Shown here: piece after piece, positions 9,149-18,894 of the stretch
How the letters are laid out: each line of letters opens with the position of its first letter
How positions within the stretch are numbered: position 1 is the stretch's first letter
Origin: Leptospira stimsonii
GTDB taxonomy: Bacteria; Spirochaetota; Leptospiria; Leptospirales; Leptospiraceae
Direction of reading: 5' to 3'
Assembly (NCBI RefSeq): GCF_003545885.1
Contig: NZ_QHCT01000001.1
Coordinates: 1,178,001 to 1,242,000 of the forward strand
DNA length: 64,000 bases
Notes under the pieces: model-generated
What the model was told of the DNA's origin: nothing
Databases searched by the model: none
What the model saw: the letters and a program-made list of their open reading frames with translations, nothing else
Translations under genes and position numbers: made by a program

Positions 9149-10036
9149 ATGGATCAAGAATTTAAAAGATGGACCCGTCTCCTCAGAGCGATAGAGACCG
9201 GTAAACGAATCGAATTAACCGGATATATTCTCAACGATTGTTTTCGTTTGAATCTTGAGAAGTTTCTAAAACTCTGTCTCGAAAATTATAACAAAACCGA
9301 ACTTACACCGGTCGTTTATTCGGTGATTCAAGAGATGCTCCTACGATCGGCGATGTCCAATCTCAGGGAGCTTTATTCTTCCGAACAAGGATTGGATCTG
9401 ATGGATCAAAACCACTACGAATCCAGTGAAGAAGAATTTAGAAAATTCTTATATACATTTGATTCAAAAGTCGTTCGAGAATCCCTGAAAGAGAAAGGAC
9501 TTTTTCTAAAAGTTACCATTTATCATAATGATACCGGTTTAGCCGCTGAAGTATTACATAATTCTAAAGTGATTCCTTTCGTGGAAGAACGTCTGAGAAA
9601 GTATCTCTCCGCGGCGATGGAATTTAAGAATCTCATGGAATACTACGATCTCTATCCGGAGGATTCCGAAGGAAGAGACATCGGATTAGCGCTTTCCATT
9701 TTGATGCTCCGGGAAACCGGATTAAAACCGGAACTACTTCGAATCGGTGCTGGCCCTGATATTCAGACTTCTCGTCTTGAGGTTCCCTTTGCGGAAGGAT
9801 ATAGAAGTATTCGAAAGAAGATTCTGAACGACGAAGAGATTCTTCCTTTCCCAAAAGAGGTTCATGAGGATGCCGAGTTACCTTGGAAAACGAGTCACTG
9901 CAGTTATTGTGGAAGAACGGTCGATGATCGAATTTTCTTTTCAGAAATTCCAAAAGACATTCAACTAAAGAATGTCCCGGAACCGATTCGGGTTGGAAAT
10001 GGAATCTGTGCTTGGTGTCTTTCTTCCTATCTTTAG
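9149..10036 (+). CDS. conserved hypothetical protein with C-terminal zinc ribbon
   Basis: A 295-residue soluble protein, mostly helical, with no signal peptide. The distinctive feature is the C terminus: CSYC (251-254) and CAWC (287-290), a four-cysteine zinc-ribbon-like pair separated by 32 residues. The central region (LSILMLRETGLKPELLRIGAGP, about 184-205) resembles regulators or HPr-kinase-like segments only loosely, and I do not assign it. It is flanked by repeat-bearing intergenic DNA on the 3' side. Function unknown. Confidence 0.75.
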   Translation: MDQEFKRWTRLLRAIETGKRIELTGYILNDCFRLNLEKFLKLCLENYNKTELTPVVYSVIQEMLLRSAMSNLRELYSSEQGLDLMDQNHYESSEEEFRKFLYTFDSKVVRESLKEKGLFLKVTIYHNDTGLAAEVLHNSKVIPFVEERLRKYLSAAMEFKNLMEYYDLYPEDSEGRDIGLALSILMLRETGLKPELLRIGAGPDIQTSRLEVPFAEGYRSIRKKILNDEEILPFPKEVHEDAELPWKTSHCSYCGRTVDDRIFFSEIPKDIQLKNVPEPIRVGNGICAWCLSSYL

Positions 10037-10063
10037 CGAAAGGTTTCCTAAAAATCTCTGAAT

Positions 10064-10147
10064 GTAGGAACTCCTATAAGAATCGAACGCGTAATCGTGC
10101 TTTTTTAAGGCAATCTTCCTTTCGACGACCAAATTTGCGGGAACTCC
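10064..10147. repeat. two dispersed-motif copies between convergent genes
   Basis: GTAGGAACTCC at 10064-10074 and TGCGGGAACTCC at 10136-10147, one of each motif form. They lie in the 150-base gap between the zinc-ribbon gene and the convergent murU-like gene. Confidence 0.75.
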
Positions 10148-10186
10148 AGCGCTAAAATTTCGGGGTTATCGGTGTTGTAAGGGTTT

Positions 10187-10906
10187 TTAAGAAAGATCGC
10201 AGAGTTTTATAAATTCCTTCCACCGAGAATCCAATTTTTGAGAAAAATCTCTGTCCTTTAGAGAAAGATAATATTCTTTCTCTCCTAAGTCCAGGGCTTC
10301 TCCGCGGAATAGATCGCCGCCTAATCTTTGTTTTTCGGATAATTCTTTAAAAGTCTGGGATAAATCCGCGAACGATTCCGGTGAAATTCCCTCTAAAACG
10401 GAACTATTCAAAATCGAAATTCCGATGTAAAAAAATTTTCCAAAACCGAAACGGATCTTTCCGTTCTCTAAGCCGAGCCCCGTATAGCTTGTTGAATCCG
10501 ATTGAGGAAGCAAATAAAGAAGACAATCTTCGTTTTCCAGAGAAGTCGGAAGCGAGAAATCGGAATTTGGAAAATAAAGAAAATCAGGGTTGATGATCCC
10601 GATCGTTCCACCCATCCATCCTGCTTTTTCTAAGCCGGTTCGAATCCCACCTGCGGTTCCAAGAATTTCTTTTTTTTCCTCGGAAAAAATCAAAGGGAAA
10701 AGAGAGAATTTTTTTAAAACCTCCCGAATCTTTTCGCCGTGGTAATGAAGATTGATTACGGCGCCTTCTGCATTTTGAATCCAAGCCTGAAAGAGCGCGT
10801 AGTAGATCAACGGAATTCCGTTAATCGGAAGCAAAGGTTTCGGAATCTCTCGGGTGAGTTCCTTCATCCTGGTTCCGAAGCCTGCGGCTGGTATGAAAAA
10901 TTTCAA
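10187..10906 (-). CDS. murU: MurU-like sugar-1-phosphate nucleotidyltransferase
   Basis: A 239-residue nucleotidyltransferase. The N-terminal signature PAAGFGTRMKELTREIPKPLL (about 6-26) binds the NTP and metal, and a second metal/product site is probably IINPDFLYF. Next to an AmgK-like kinase this size fits MurU, which makes UDP-MurNAc from MurNAc-1-phosphate and so bypasses de novo synthesis. Other sugar-1-P transferases share the N-terminal signature, so the substrate is inferred from context. Translation appears to start at TTG (10904-10906), because MKFFIPAAG aligns with the family start. The 14-base spacer to the upstream gene is largely one motif copy. Confidence 0.8.
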   Translation of the reverse strand: MKFFIPAAGFGTRMKELTREIPKPLLPINGIPLIYYALFQAWIQNAEGAVINLHYHGEKIREVLKKFSLFPLIFSEEKKEILGTAGGIRTGLEKAGWMGGTIGIINPDFLYFPNSDFSLPTSLENEDCLLYLLPQSDSTSYTGLGLENGKIRFGFGKFFYIGISILNSSVLEGISPESFADLSQTFKELSEKQRLGGDLFRGEALDLGEKEYYLSLKDRDFSQKLDSRWKEFIKLCDLS

Positions 10907-10910
10907 AGAA

Positions 10911-10920
10911 GAGTTCCCGC
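10911..10920. repeat. dispersed motif filling the amgK-murU spacer
   Basis: GAGTTCCCGC occupies 10 of the 14 bases between the stop of the kinase gene and the TTG start of the nucleotidyltransferase. On the coding strand the GCGGGAAC run is the only purine-rich stretch upstream of that start. Confidence 0.65.
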
Positions 10921-11913
10921 TTATTTATTTTTAATAAAAGAATAATTCGACAAAAGTTCTTCTCTGAGAAGATGAAAGAAAACAAAAAGCTGATCCGGAA
11001 ATAATCCGGCCTGAACGATCTCTATCAGATTGTCCAAACATCCGAGAACGCTTTCTCTGTATTTATCCATCTTCTTTTCTGAAACGAGATAAAAATAGGA
11101 ACCCAGAGCTTTATAAGAACGTTGCAGACATTGAAGATAATAACATTCTTTTGACCGCGGAAAACTCTGATCGCTCAACTTAATAAAAAGTTGATAGAGT
11201 CCTTGTCTCATAGCGAAAGGAATCGGTCTGTATGCGTCGTAAAGGATGCTTGCGAGATCGTAGAAAGGAGTTCCCATTCTTGCATCCTGAAAATCGATCA
11301 TACAAATTTCGTTTTGAGAATTGATCAAAAGATTCCGTCCATGAAAGTCTCTGTGACAGAAAACCTTAATCGGATATTCCGCCAGATAAGAGGAACATTC
11401 TTCGATAAAAATCTTTACTTCGCTCCTCAGTTGAGTTTCAAGCTGGAACTGTTTCCGAAATTTTAGAAAATTAAAATATGTGAATTCACTTTCAAAATGA
11501 AATTTTTCCACGTCGAATTCTCGCGAACTCACCGGAGGCATCGGATCCGTTTTTTGAAGCTTTACGAGAAGCTCCAAGGATTTGACGAGCCAGTCCCTGT
11601 ATTCTACGTCGTCCGTTACGGAAGTGAGATCCCTTTCTCCTCCGTCGGACATGAGGATCAAATAGTGGATTAGGTCTTTTTTGTAAATTTCGGGAACAAT
11701 AAAATTTTCATGACTTAAGAAATCAGCGATTTCAATAAAGTCGTGTTGGAATCGAACGTCTTTGCAAAGAATCAGATTTTGATCCGAATACTCGACTCGG
11801 AAATATTTTCTGTCCGATGCCTCCGAAGTGATAGGAGTTATCTTCTGAGGAAGTTTTCCGGAAAATTGTAAAAATTTAAGTTCTGTATCGGTCAGAGAGA
11901 GGGAAGCGTTCAT
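10921..11913 (-). CDS. amgK: AmgK-like N-acetylmuramate/N-acetylglucosamine kinase (aminoglycoside phosphotransferase fold)
   Basis: A 330-residue phosphotransferase of the APH/choline-kinase fold. The catalytic loop is VFCHRDFHGRNLLIN (about 199-213). The metal-binding and anomeric-kinase-type segment is MIDFQDARMGTPFYDLASILYDAYRP (about 219-244), very like AmgK. AmgK phosphorylates the anomeric OH of MurNAc or GlcNAc; the product is the substrate of MurU, encoded 14 bases downstream. It lies 8 bases downstream of a response-regulator/kinase hybrid gene on the same strand, so it is likely part of a four-gene operon. A related kinase on another sugar or amino sugar is possible. Confidence 0.82.
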   Translation of the reverse strand: MNASLSLTDTELKFLQFSGKLPQKITPITSEASDRKYFRVEYSDQNLILCKDVRFQHDFIEIADFLSHENFIVPEIYKKDLIHYLILMSDGGERDLTSVTDDVEYRDWLVKSLELLVKLQKTDPMPPVSSREFDVEKFHFESEFTYFNFLKFRKQFQLETQLRSEVKIFIEECSSYLAEYPIKVFCHRDFHGRNLLINSQNEICMIDFQDARMGTPFYDLASILYDAYRPIPFAMRQGLYQLFIKLSDQSFPRSKECYYLQCLQRSYKALGSYFYLVSEKKMDKYRESVLGCLDNLIEIVQAGLFPDQLFVFFHLLREELLSNYSFIKNK

Positions 11914-11921
11914 GATTCTTT

Positions 11922-13433
11922 TTATACCTTGTCCGGAAATACCAAACGAAATTCGGTTCCTGAGTTTGGCTCCGATTCGATTTCGATTCTAATTCCGTAT
12001 TGATCTGCGATTTCTTTTGCAACGAACATTCCTAATCCGGTTCCTTTTCCGATTCCTTTGGTTGTAAAATACGGTTGATAAATTTTTTGAATCACTTCTT
12101 CGTTCATTCCGATTCCATCGTCCAAGATCGAGACGATCGGATGGTGGTTTCTAATACGTACTGAAATTGTAATATTCCCTCGGTTGCCAGTCGCGTCCGC
12201 GGAATTCAACATGATATTAGACAATAAAAGGGAAAGTTGATCCTGATTCGACTCCACTAAAACCGGTGTCGGCTCCGGTCTAAAATGAATCTGACAGTTT
12301 TTGAGACGCGAAGTTTTTTGAAACACGTCGATCACGCTCTCGACCGACTCGTTGAGGTTGATCGGTTCCGAATGTTTTCTTAAACTCTCTCCAGGTTTTC
12401 CAAGTTGAAGAAGATTGTTGGTAAGGGTTTTCAATTTGATCAATTGACCCCATGTTATCTGGATCGCTTTTTGCCGAACCGAATCCGTGGAGTCCGGAAG
12501 TTTTGCGATTTCTATATGGCCTTGAATCGCAGTAAGAGAATTATTGATTTCGTGTCCGATACTCGAGGCAAGCGTGGATAAAAATGCCCTTCTTTCAGCG
12601 TCGATCAGCTTTTCTGAGATCAAGAGTTTGTTCGTAATGTCCCTTGCAATTCCAGTGTAATAGGTCTGACCTTCTACGTCGTAATAACAAACAGAAATAT
12701 CAAAAGTCCTAACCTCTCCACTTTTGCTTTTGAGATCGGAATGGCTGATTCTTGCGATCTGCTTTTTCCCTTTTCTTTTTAGAAGCAAAGCAACCTTTTC
12801 CATATAAAGGCTTTCTCTTCCGGGAGGAATCAGAATGCTGATATGTTTTCCTAAGATTTCCTCTTCCTTATAGCCGAATGCGTTGAGCGCCGCTTGGTTT
12901 AGGCTTGAGAATTTCAAATCCTGATTGAGGGTAATTACGCAGTCGCTCGTGGCGTTCAGAATATTATAATTTTGTAAATAAAGGTCTTTGGCTCTTTGGG
13001 CGAGTTTTGTGTTTTCGGTGGTGGATTGAATCAGGGATTCCGTATGTCTATCTCTGGATTCCTTTTCGATTTTTGCTTTTTCCAGAACTTCCAGAATATT
13101 CGTTCTTCGGATGGGTTTTGAAATATAATCGAAAGCTCTATTTCTTACGGCTTCTTCGGCGGTGGTCAGATCCGGGTTCCCTGTCATCAGAATCACCGGG
13201 ATGTTTTCGTTGATCTTTCGAATTTCCTTAGTGACTTCGATTCCATTCTTACCGTTCATAACGATATCGGAAATGACGACGTCGATATCGTAATTGCGGA
13301 TGATCTCGATCGCGGAGTCGTAGTCCTTGGCGAGGAATACTTGATAACCTTCTCTGGAGATGACTCTTTCAAGAACCGTTCGGATATCCGATTCGTCGTC
13401 TATAACGAGTACTGATGTATACTTAGATTCCAT
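11922..13433 (-). CDS. hybrid sensor histidine kinase, REC-PAS-HisKA-HATPase
   Basis: 503 residues with receiver, PAS, dimerisation and ATPase domains in that order. Receiver: about 5-120, with acidic pair DDESD and phospho-acceptor Asp in VVISDIVMNG, Lys in ISKPI. PAS: about 150-270, ending YYDVEGQTYYTGIARDIT. HisKA: phospho-acceptor His in SSIGHEINNSLTAIQ near 295. HATPase: N-box NIMLNSADAT, G1 DDGIGM, G2 GKGTGLGM. There are no membrane segments, so it is cytoplasmic. A receiver in front of a kinase lets another kinase control it; the obvious candidate is the multi-PAS kinase 53 bases upstream. No DNA-binding output domain is present. Confidence 0.93.
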   Translation of the reverse strand: MESKYTSVLVIDDESDIRTVLERVISREGYQVFLAKDYDSAIEIIRNYDIDVVISDIVMNGKNGIEVTKEIRKINENIPVILMTGNPDLTTAEEAVRNRAFDYISKPIRRTNILEVLEKAKIEKESRDRHTESLIQSTTENTKLAQRAKDLYLQNYNILNATSDCVITLNQDLKFSSLNQAALNAFGYKEEEILGKHISILIPPGRESLYMEKVALLLKRKGKKQIARISHSDLKSKSGEVRTFDISVCYYDVEGQTYYTGIARDITNKLLISEKLIDAERRAFLSTLASSIGHEINNSLTAIQGHIEIAKLPDSTDSVRQKAIQITWGQLIKLKTLTNNLLQLGKPGESLRKHSEPINLNESVESVIDVFQKTSRLKNCQIHFRPEPTPVLVESNQDQLSLLLSNIMLNSADATGNRGNITISVRIRNHHPIVSILDDGIGMNEEVIQKIYQPYFTTKGIGKGTGLGMFVAKEIADQYGIRIEIESEPNSGTEFRLVFPDKV

Positions 13434-13486
13434 CGGACTTAGATTCTTACCTTGAAGAAGATCCTTAATTTACCAAAAAATTCATT

Positions 13487-15808
13487 CTATATGGGAAGGC
13501 GAATCAAAACCCTAGTTCCGTTCTCAAGAGAAGACTCCAGAGAGATTGTTCCATTATGTTCCGAGATAATCCTCTGAGAAATGGCCAAACCTAAACCGGT
13601 ACCTTGTTTGCCTCTTCTCGTAGTAAAGAGGGGTAAAAACGCTTTATCAAGAACTTCTTTACTCATTCCGGGACCGTTATCCGAAATCATAAAAAGAATT
13701 CCGTCTCGGTTCAAATGAAATTCTTTGCGAGCGGTGATCGTAATTTTCGGGTTAGCCGGTTTATTTTCCATTTCGGAGATTGCATTGATCGCGTTGACAA
13801 GGCAATTGATCAGGACTTGTTCGATCTCTTGCCAAGCGACTCGAATCTTTGGAAGATCCGGACTCGCGATTCGTTTTAATTCGATTCCGTTTTTTTTACA
13901 GGAGACCTCGATCAGCTCGCAGGCCCTCAGAAGAATATAATAAGGAGACACCAATTCCTTTTCTCTTGCGACGGTTCTTCCCAAATCCAGAAGAGACTTG
14001 ATGAGGTCCCGGATACGAATGCTTGCGGCTTCGATTCTTTTGTAGATCTTGAGTCTTTCTGCGGGATCCGATTCTTCCGCTTCGATGAGATCTTCGAGAT
14101 AAAGGAGACTCGCTTGAAGAGGGTTGTTTACTTCGTGCGCGATCCCGGCCGCCAATTCCCCGATGGAAGCGAAACGAGCGGTTTCGTAGAGTTGTTTGTC
14201 CAAGAGTTTTGTCTGAGTGACGTCTGAGAAGATGAGCATGACGGCTTCTCCGTCGTCTCTGTATTTTTTAAGAGGAAGAATTTTGATCGAGAAGAAGTTT
14301 TCTTCGCCTTCGATGAACTGAATTGGAAGATCCAAGAAGACCGCACGTTGCGAGGTGAGGCAACTTTCGATTCCTTTTTTAAGTTCGTTGGAAACGGATT
14401 TTACGAAAAGAGAGAAGAAGTCCTCGCCCGGATTCACGTTTAGGATTTGGAAAAGAAGAAATTTGAGAATCGGCGCCACTTCCAAGATGATTCCCTTCGG
14501 CGTTAAGATTACGATCCCGTTGTTCATCGCCGAGAAAAGATTCCGAAGTTTTATTTCGGAGGAACGAATGAGTTCTTCGTTTTTCTTTTGCTCCGAGATA
14601 TCCAAGAGAAGAAGAATCGTTCCGATCGAGTTTCCGTATTCGTCCCGAATTCGAGAGGAAGCAAGAAGCATCGGAGCTTCTATGTCCGGAAAGATTTTCA
14701 TAATAATTTCGGTTCTGAATTCTTCTTTAGAAAAACGATCGATCACTTCTTGGCTGAGATTCAAAAATTCTCCGATATGGGAATCGATAAAATCTTCTTT
14801 ATAAACTCCTAATATTTTCTCCAAACTTCTATTTCCGTAAGTGATATAACCTTCATCGTCCGTCGAGATCAGCGGGACTTCGATCGAGTTCAGAAGCGCG
14901 CCTTGGAACTGAAGCTTTTTGGAGTTTTCGATTCGAGTTCTTTCTGTTTTCGCATTTTGAAGAGATGTATGGACGTCGGAGATGATTTCTTCATAAAGGA
15001 AATTTTCTCCTGAGTCGAAGGCCATTCCTTCGAGGGAAAGAATTTCGATTCCGCCCAAAAGATTTTCCTTGTCTCTGATACCGATGGAAAGACTTCTTCG
15101 AAATTTATGATCGGAAAAGATGGATTCCCATTCCGGATATTTACCGTTACCGAATTCGTGAATGATAAAATTGTCTTTCGAGTCGATGAGATTTCGCATA
15201 GGGAAAGGAGAATCGGACGTTATAAAAGAATGAATCTTTTGTTTTAGATCCGGATTGAGATCCTTTTGTCCGAGGACCTGAAGTTCTCCGTCCTTAAAAA
15301 AGAAAGCCCAGACAAGAAAGTAGTGCGGGTTCTCCTTCAAGGTATCGCAGAGCTTTTGAAAGACGAGGCTTTCCGATGTCAGATAACGTAGATTCTGTCT
15401 CAGAAGTCGAAGTGTTCTTAAGACACTTTGCATGTAGTAGAGACGAAGTTCGGTTTGCTGGATTTCGGATCGATCCGTAAAATAAAATAAGAATACGTCC
15501 TTCCCTAAAAAATTGGAAGTATTGACCGTGAAGTTGACTAATTTTCTTTCTCCGTTTTTATCGCGGAGTTGCCAGTATACTTTGAGAGGTTCGTTTCGTT
15601 TGACCGTAAGCGTTTCCCGAGGTTGAGTCGGACTTGGGAGGATCAAATCCAGAGGCTTGCCTGTGAGCTCATCGATGGAATAATTCAGAAGTCTTTCTAA
15701 TGCCGGATTGAGATAGAGAATGGTTTCGGTTTCCGTATCCAACGCGAGAATTCCTTCCTTCACGGGATAGAAGAAAGAATGGAGAACGGAGAGTAGAGAT
15801 TCAGGCAT
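13487..15808 (-). CDS. multi-PAS sensor histidine kinase (NtrB-type)
   Basis: A 773-residue cytoplasmic kinase. PAS-like domains lie at about 12-120, 305-410 and 420-530; the region at about 140-300 looks GAF-like. The kinase core has the phospho-acceptor His in ELAAGIAHEVNNPLQAS (about 550), the N-box NCLVNAINAIS, G1 DNGPGM, F-box FTTRRGKQ and G2 GTGLGLAIS, the order typical of NtrB/HPK4 kinases. No transmembrane helices, so the signals are probably intracellular. It is the first gene of the minus-strand run to the hybrid kinase, amgK and murU. The upstream 270 bases to the next gene have no feature I can name. Confidence 0.93.
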   Translation of the reverse strand: MPESLLSVLHSFFYPVKEGILALDTETETILYLNPALERLLNYSIDELTGKPLDLILPSPTQPRETLTVKRNEPLKVYWQLRDKNGERKLVNFTVNTSNFLGKDVFLFYFTDRSEIQQTELRLYYMQSVLRTLRLLRQNLRYLTSESLVFQKLCDTLKENPHYFLVWAFFFKDGELQVLGQKDLNPDLKQKIHSFITSDSPFPMRNLIDSKDNFIIHEFGNGKYPEWESIFSDHKFRRSLSIGIRDKENLLGGIEILSLEGMAFDSGENFLYEEIISDVHTSLQNAKTERTRIENSKKLQFQGALLNSIEVPLISTDDEGYITYGNRSLEKILGVYKEDFIDSHIGEFLNLSQEVIDRFSKEEFRTEIIMKIFPDIEAPMLLASSRIRDEYGNSIGTILLLLDISEQKKNEELIRSSEIKLRNLFSAMNNGIVILTPKGIILEVAPILKFLLFQILNVNPGEDFFSLFVKSVSNELKKGIESCLTSQRAVFLDLPIQFIEGEENFFSIKILPLKKYRDDGEAVMLIFSDVTQTKLLDKQLYETARFASIGELAAGIAHEVNNPLQASLLYLEDLIEAEESDPAERLKIYKRIEAASIRIRDLIKSLLDLGRTVAREKELVSPYYILLRACELIEVSCKKNGIELKRIASPDLPKIRVAWQEIEQVLINCLVNAINAISEMENKPANPKITITARKEFHLNRDGILFMISDNGPGMSKEVLDKAFLPLFTTRRGKQGTGLGLAISQRIISEHNGTISLESSLENGTRVLIRLPI

Positions 15809-16079
15809 TCTGATTCCGGTTCAATAGGTAGGATACCTTCGAGTCGTAAGACAAAAATGCAAATATATTTGTCGTTTCCGAATCTAATTTGAATTTCGGT
15901 CGAATCCGATTCTTTGCAAGAACTAATTCCGATTCTTGGTGAGGGAAGGATTTACAAAGAGGAAGAGGATGGAATTTTTGTTCTAAATGTCGTCCAAAAA
16001 ATTCATTCCGAACGGTAGATTGAAATTATCGGATCGAGACGGAATTAAAACACAACTCTAAGATGAAGAATCGGCTTTT

Positions 16080-16939
16080 ATGAAATCATTATTTAGTTTC
16101 TTTCTCACGTATTACAATTGGAAAAAAAGGAAATACATGAAAGAGGTTCTCGGTTTTCGGGAACTTGAAGTGGAGACCGGCGGTAACTCGGTTTATTTTT
16201 TGGAGAAGAATCAGGAGAAAACAAAGACGATTCTTTTGATACACGGGCTTTTGGATTCCGCCACCGGATTGAGAAGGCTTGCTCCCAAAATTCGACAAGA
16301 CTACAGGATTCTTATCCCCGACATTCCCGGGTTCGGAAAGAGTAAATTACCTGATCTGAAATATCTCTATCAAGTGGACGTATTCGGGGATTTGATCTAC
16401 GAAGCGATCCGGAAGATGGATCTCGAAAATCTCGTGTTAGGCGGTCATTCGATGGGTGCATTGATTGCAATGCATATCGCTTTAAGAGATCGGGAGAAAA
16501 GAATCTCTAAGTTGGTTTTGATCGCACCGGGGGGAATTCCACATCCGAAAAGAGACGAGATGAAAGAACTTCTGTTTCCAAAGACGGAAAAAGATATGGT
16601 AAAACTCATAGAGGCCCTTTACTACGAAACTCCCGAATTGCCGGGAAGGCTCGCGAGAAAGGCGTTGATCCAATCTTGGAACGAACTTCCCAATCAATTT
16701 TTGACGATCAATACTTTGGAGAGGGAAGAGGAAATTTTCTTGGGAAAAAAACTAGGGGAGATCAAGATTCCGGCGCTGATCCTATCGGGGAAAGAGGATC
16801 CGATCACGGACGCATCGATGACTAAGAAACTCCATTCTTACTTAAAGAAGAGTAAACTGGTTTTTATTCCCGGCGCAAAACACGCAATTCACATGGAGAA
16901 GCCGGACGAACTTTCTTTGGAAATCAATCGGTATCTGGA

Positions 16940-16943
<4 letters not shown>
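16080..16943 (+). CDS. alpha/beta-fold hydrolase
   Basis: A 287-residue serine hydrolase. The oxyanion region ILLIHGLLDSATG is at about 50-62 and the nucleophile elbow GGHSMGAL at about 121-128. An acid in LSGKEDPITD (about 240) and His in GAKHAIHMEKPDEL (about 262-275) complete the triad. A hydrophobic N-terminal stretch (MKSLFSFFLTYYNW) may tether it to the membrane, or translation may begin at the internal Met 20. Substrate unknown. Its stop codon overlaps the stop of the convergent DegT gene by four bases. Confidence 0.88.
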
Positions 16944-18148
<1,205 letters not shown>

Positions 18149-18224
18149 AACCCCCGGTGCATTCTTAAACTTCGGCAGATTTTGAATTTTCCTGAGCTCG
18201 AAATTGGTTTGAAGATCGGAAAAG

Positions 18225-18844
18225 TGCGGGAACTCCCAAGAATTTTTCGGCCGCATCCTGCGTGATCTGCGGAAAGAGGAGGATCTGCCGAAAGGAAAAG
18301 AAGGAGTTCCTACTTTCGATTCGCAGGACCGGGCCACTCCGGGCTCGCGGATTCCCGCTCGGTCCTGGCGGACCAAGCCCTGCATGTCCCTTGCGGGTTG
18401 AAAAAGATAGGAGCCATGCTTGAAGACCGAAAGAGCGCGGGAACTCCCTTATATTTCGAAGAAGGGACCGCCTGCTCGAACGAACGGTTTAGTCAGACGA
18501 GATAAAACTTCCTCCATTCTTCTGTTGGAAGCCCTTTCGATCCGTGAGATTCAATTTTGAGACCAAAAAATGCGGGAACTCCCTAAGTTTTCGGAAGAAC
18601 GAAAACGGAACTCAAGGGAGACTCCGAGAAAGGGGGCTTCCTACCCTTTTTCGGACGAAGAAGAAAATGATAGGAGCATCCCCAATCGAACCAAAGAATG
18701 CGGGAACTCCCGCGATTTTCAAAAAAGGCTCGAACGGAACGCAAAGAAGTTCTTTGAAAGTAGGAACTCCTTCTTTTCTTTCAGAAAAATACCGTTTCCG
18801 GAACTCGGAAAACAATGTAAGAGCCAGAAAGTGCGGGAACTCCC
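18225..18844. repeat. cluster of eight dispersed-motif copies
   Basis: TGCGGGAACTCCC form at 18225, 18436 (GCGGGAACTCCC), 18571, 18699 and 18832. GTAGGAACTCC form (or its complement) at 18303 and 18760. At 18699 and 18832 the palindrome is nearly full length, TGCGGGA-AC-TCCCGC. Spacing is irregular (67-134 bases), so this is a cluster of insertions or conversions rather than one tandem array. The short apparent proteins here are by-products of the repeats. Confidence 0.8.
18326..18400. other. GC-rich structured element
   Basis: This stretch is far richer in G+C than its surroundings. GGACCG (18326-18331) pairs with CGGTCC (18360-18365). Nested inside is GCGG-ATTC-CCGC (18347-18358), a tight hairpin. 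It lies between motif copies and could be part of a small mobile hairpin element or a structured RNA. No coding potential I believe. Confidence 0.4.
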
Positions 18845-18894
18845 GCGTTCAATTCAGAATTGAAATCTTTTGATAGGAAATATATTTTGCCTTA

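Larger units (their letters stand above)
18149..18894. other. repeat-rich intergenic region, no gene
   Basis: 746 bases with several short open frames on both strands, none protein-like. The content is eight copies of the dispersed motif, a GC-rich hairpin (18326-18400) and low-complexity DNA. It separates the divergent DegT and adenosine deaminase genes, so their promoters should be here, but I cannot point to clear -35/-10 pairs. Confidence 0.75.

Noticed and set aside
11262..11280. GGAGTTCCCAT in the amgK gene as another motif copy
   Set aside because: It encodes the conserved MGTPF of the kinase family, so coding constraint explains it.
18149..18385. 79-codon N-terminal extension of the DegT aminotransferase
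   Set aside because: No similarity to the family; the sequence passes through motif copies and a GC-rich hairpin, and a good start exists at 18148.
18544..18873. Overlapping open frames upstream of the adenosine deaminase gene
   Set aside because: Each reads through motif copies with GTPS- or GNS-type repeats and is matched by open frames on the other strand.
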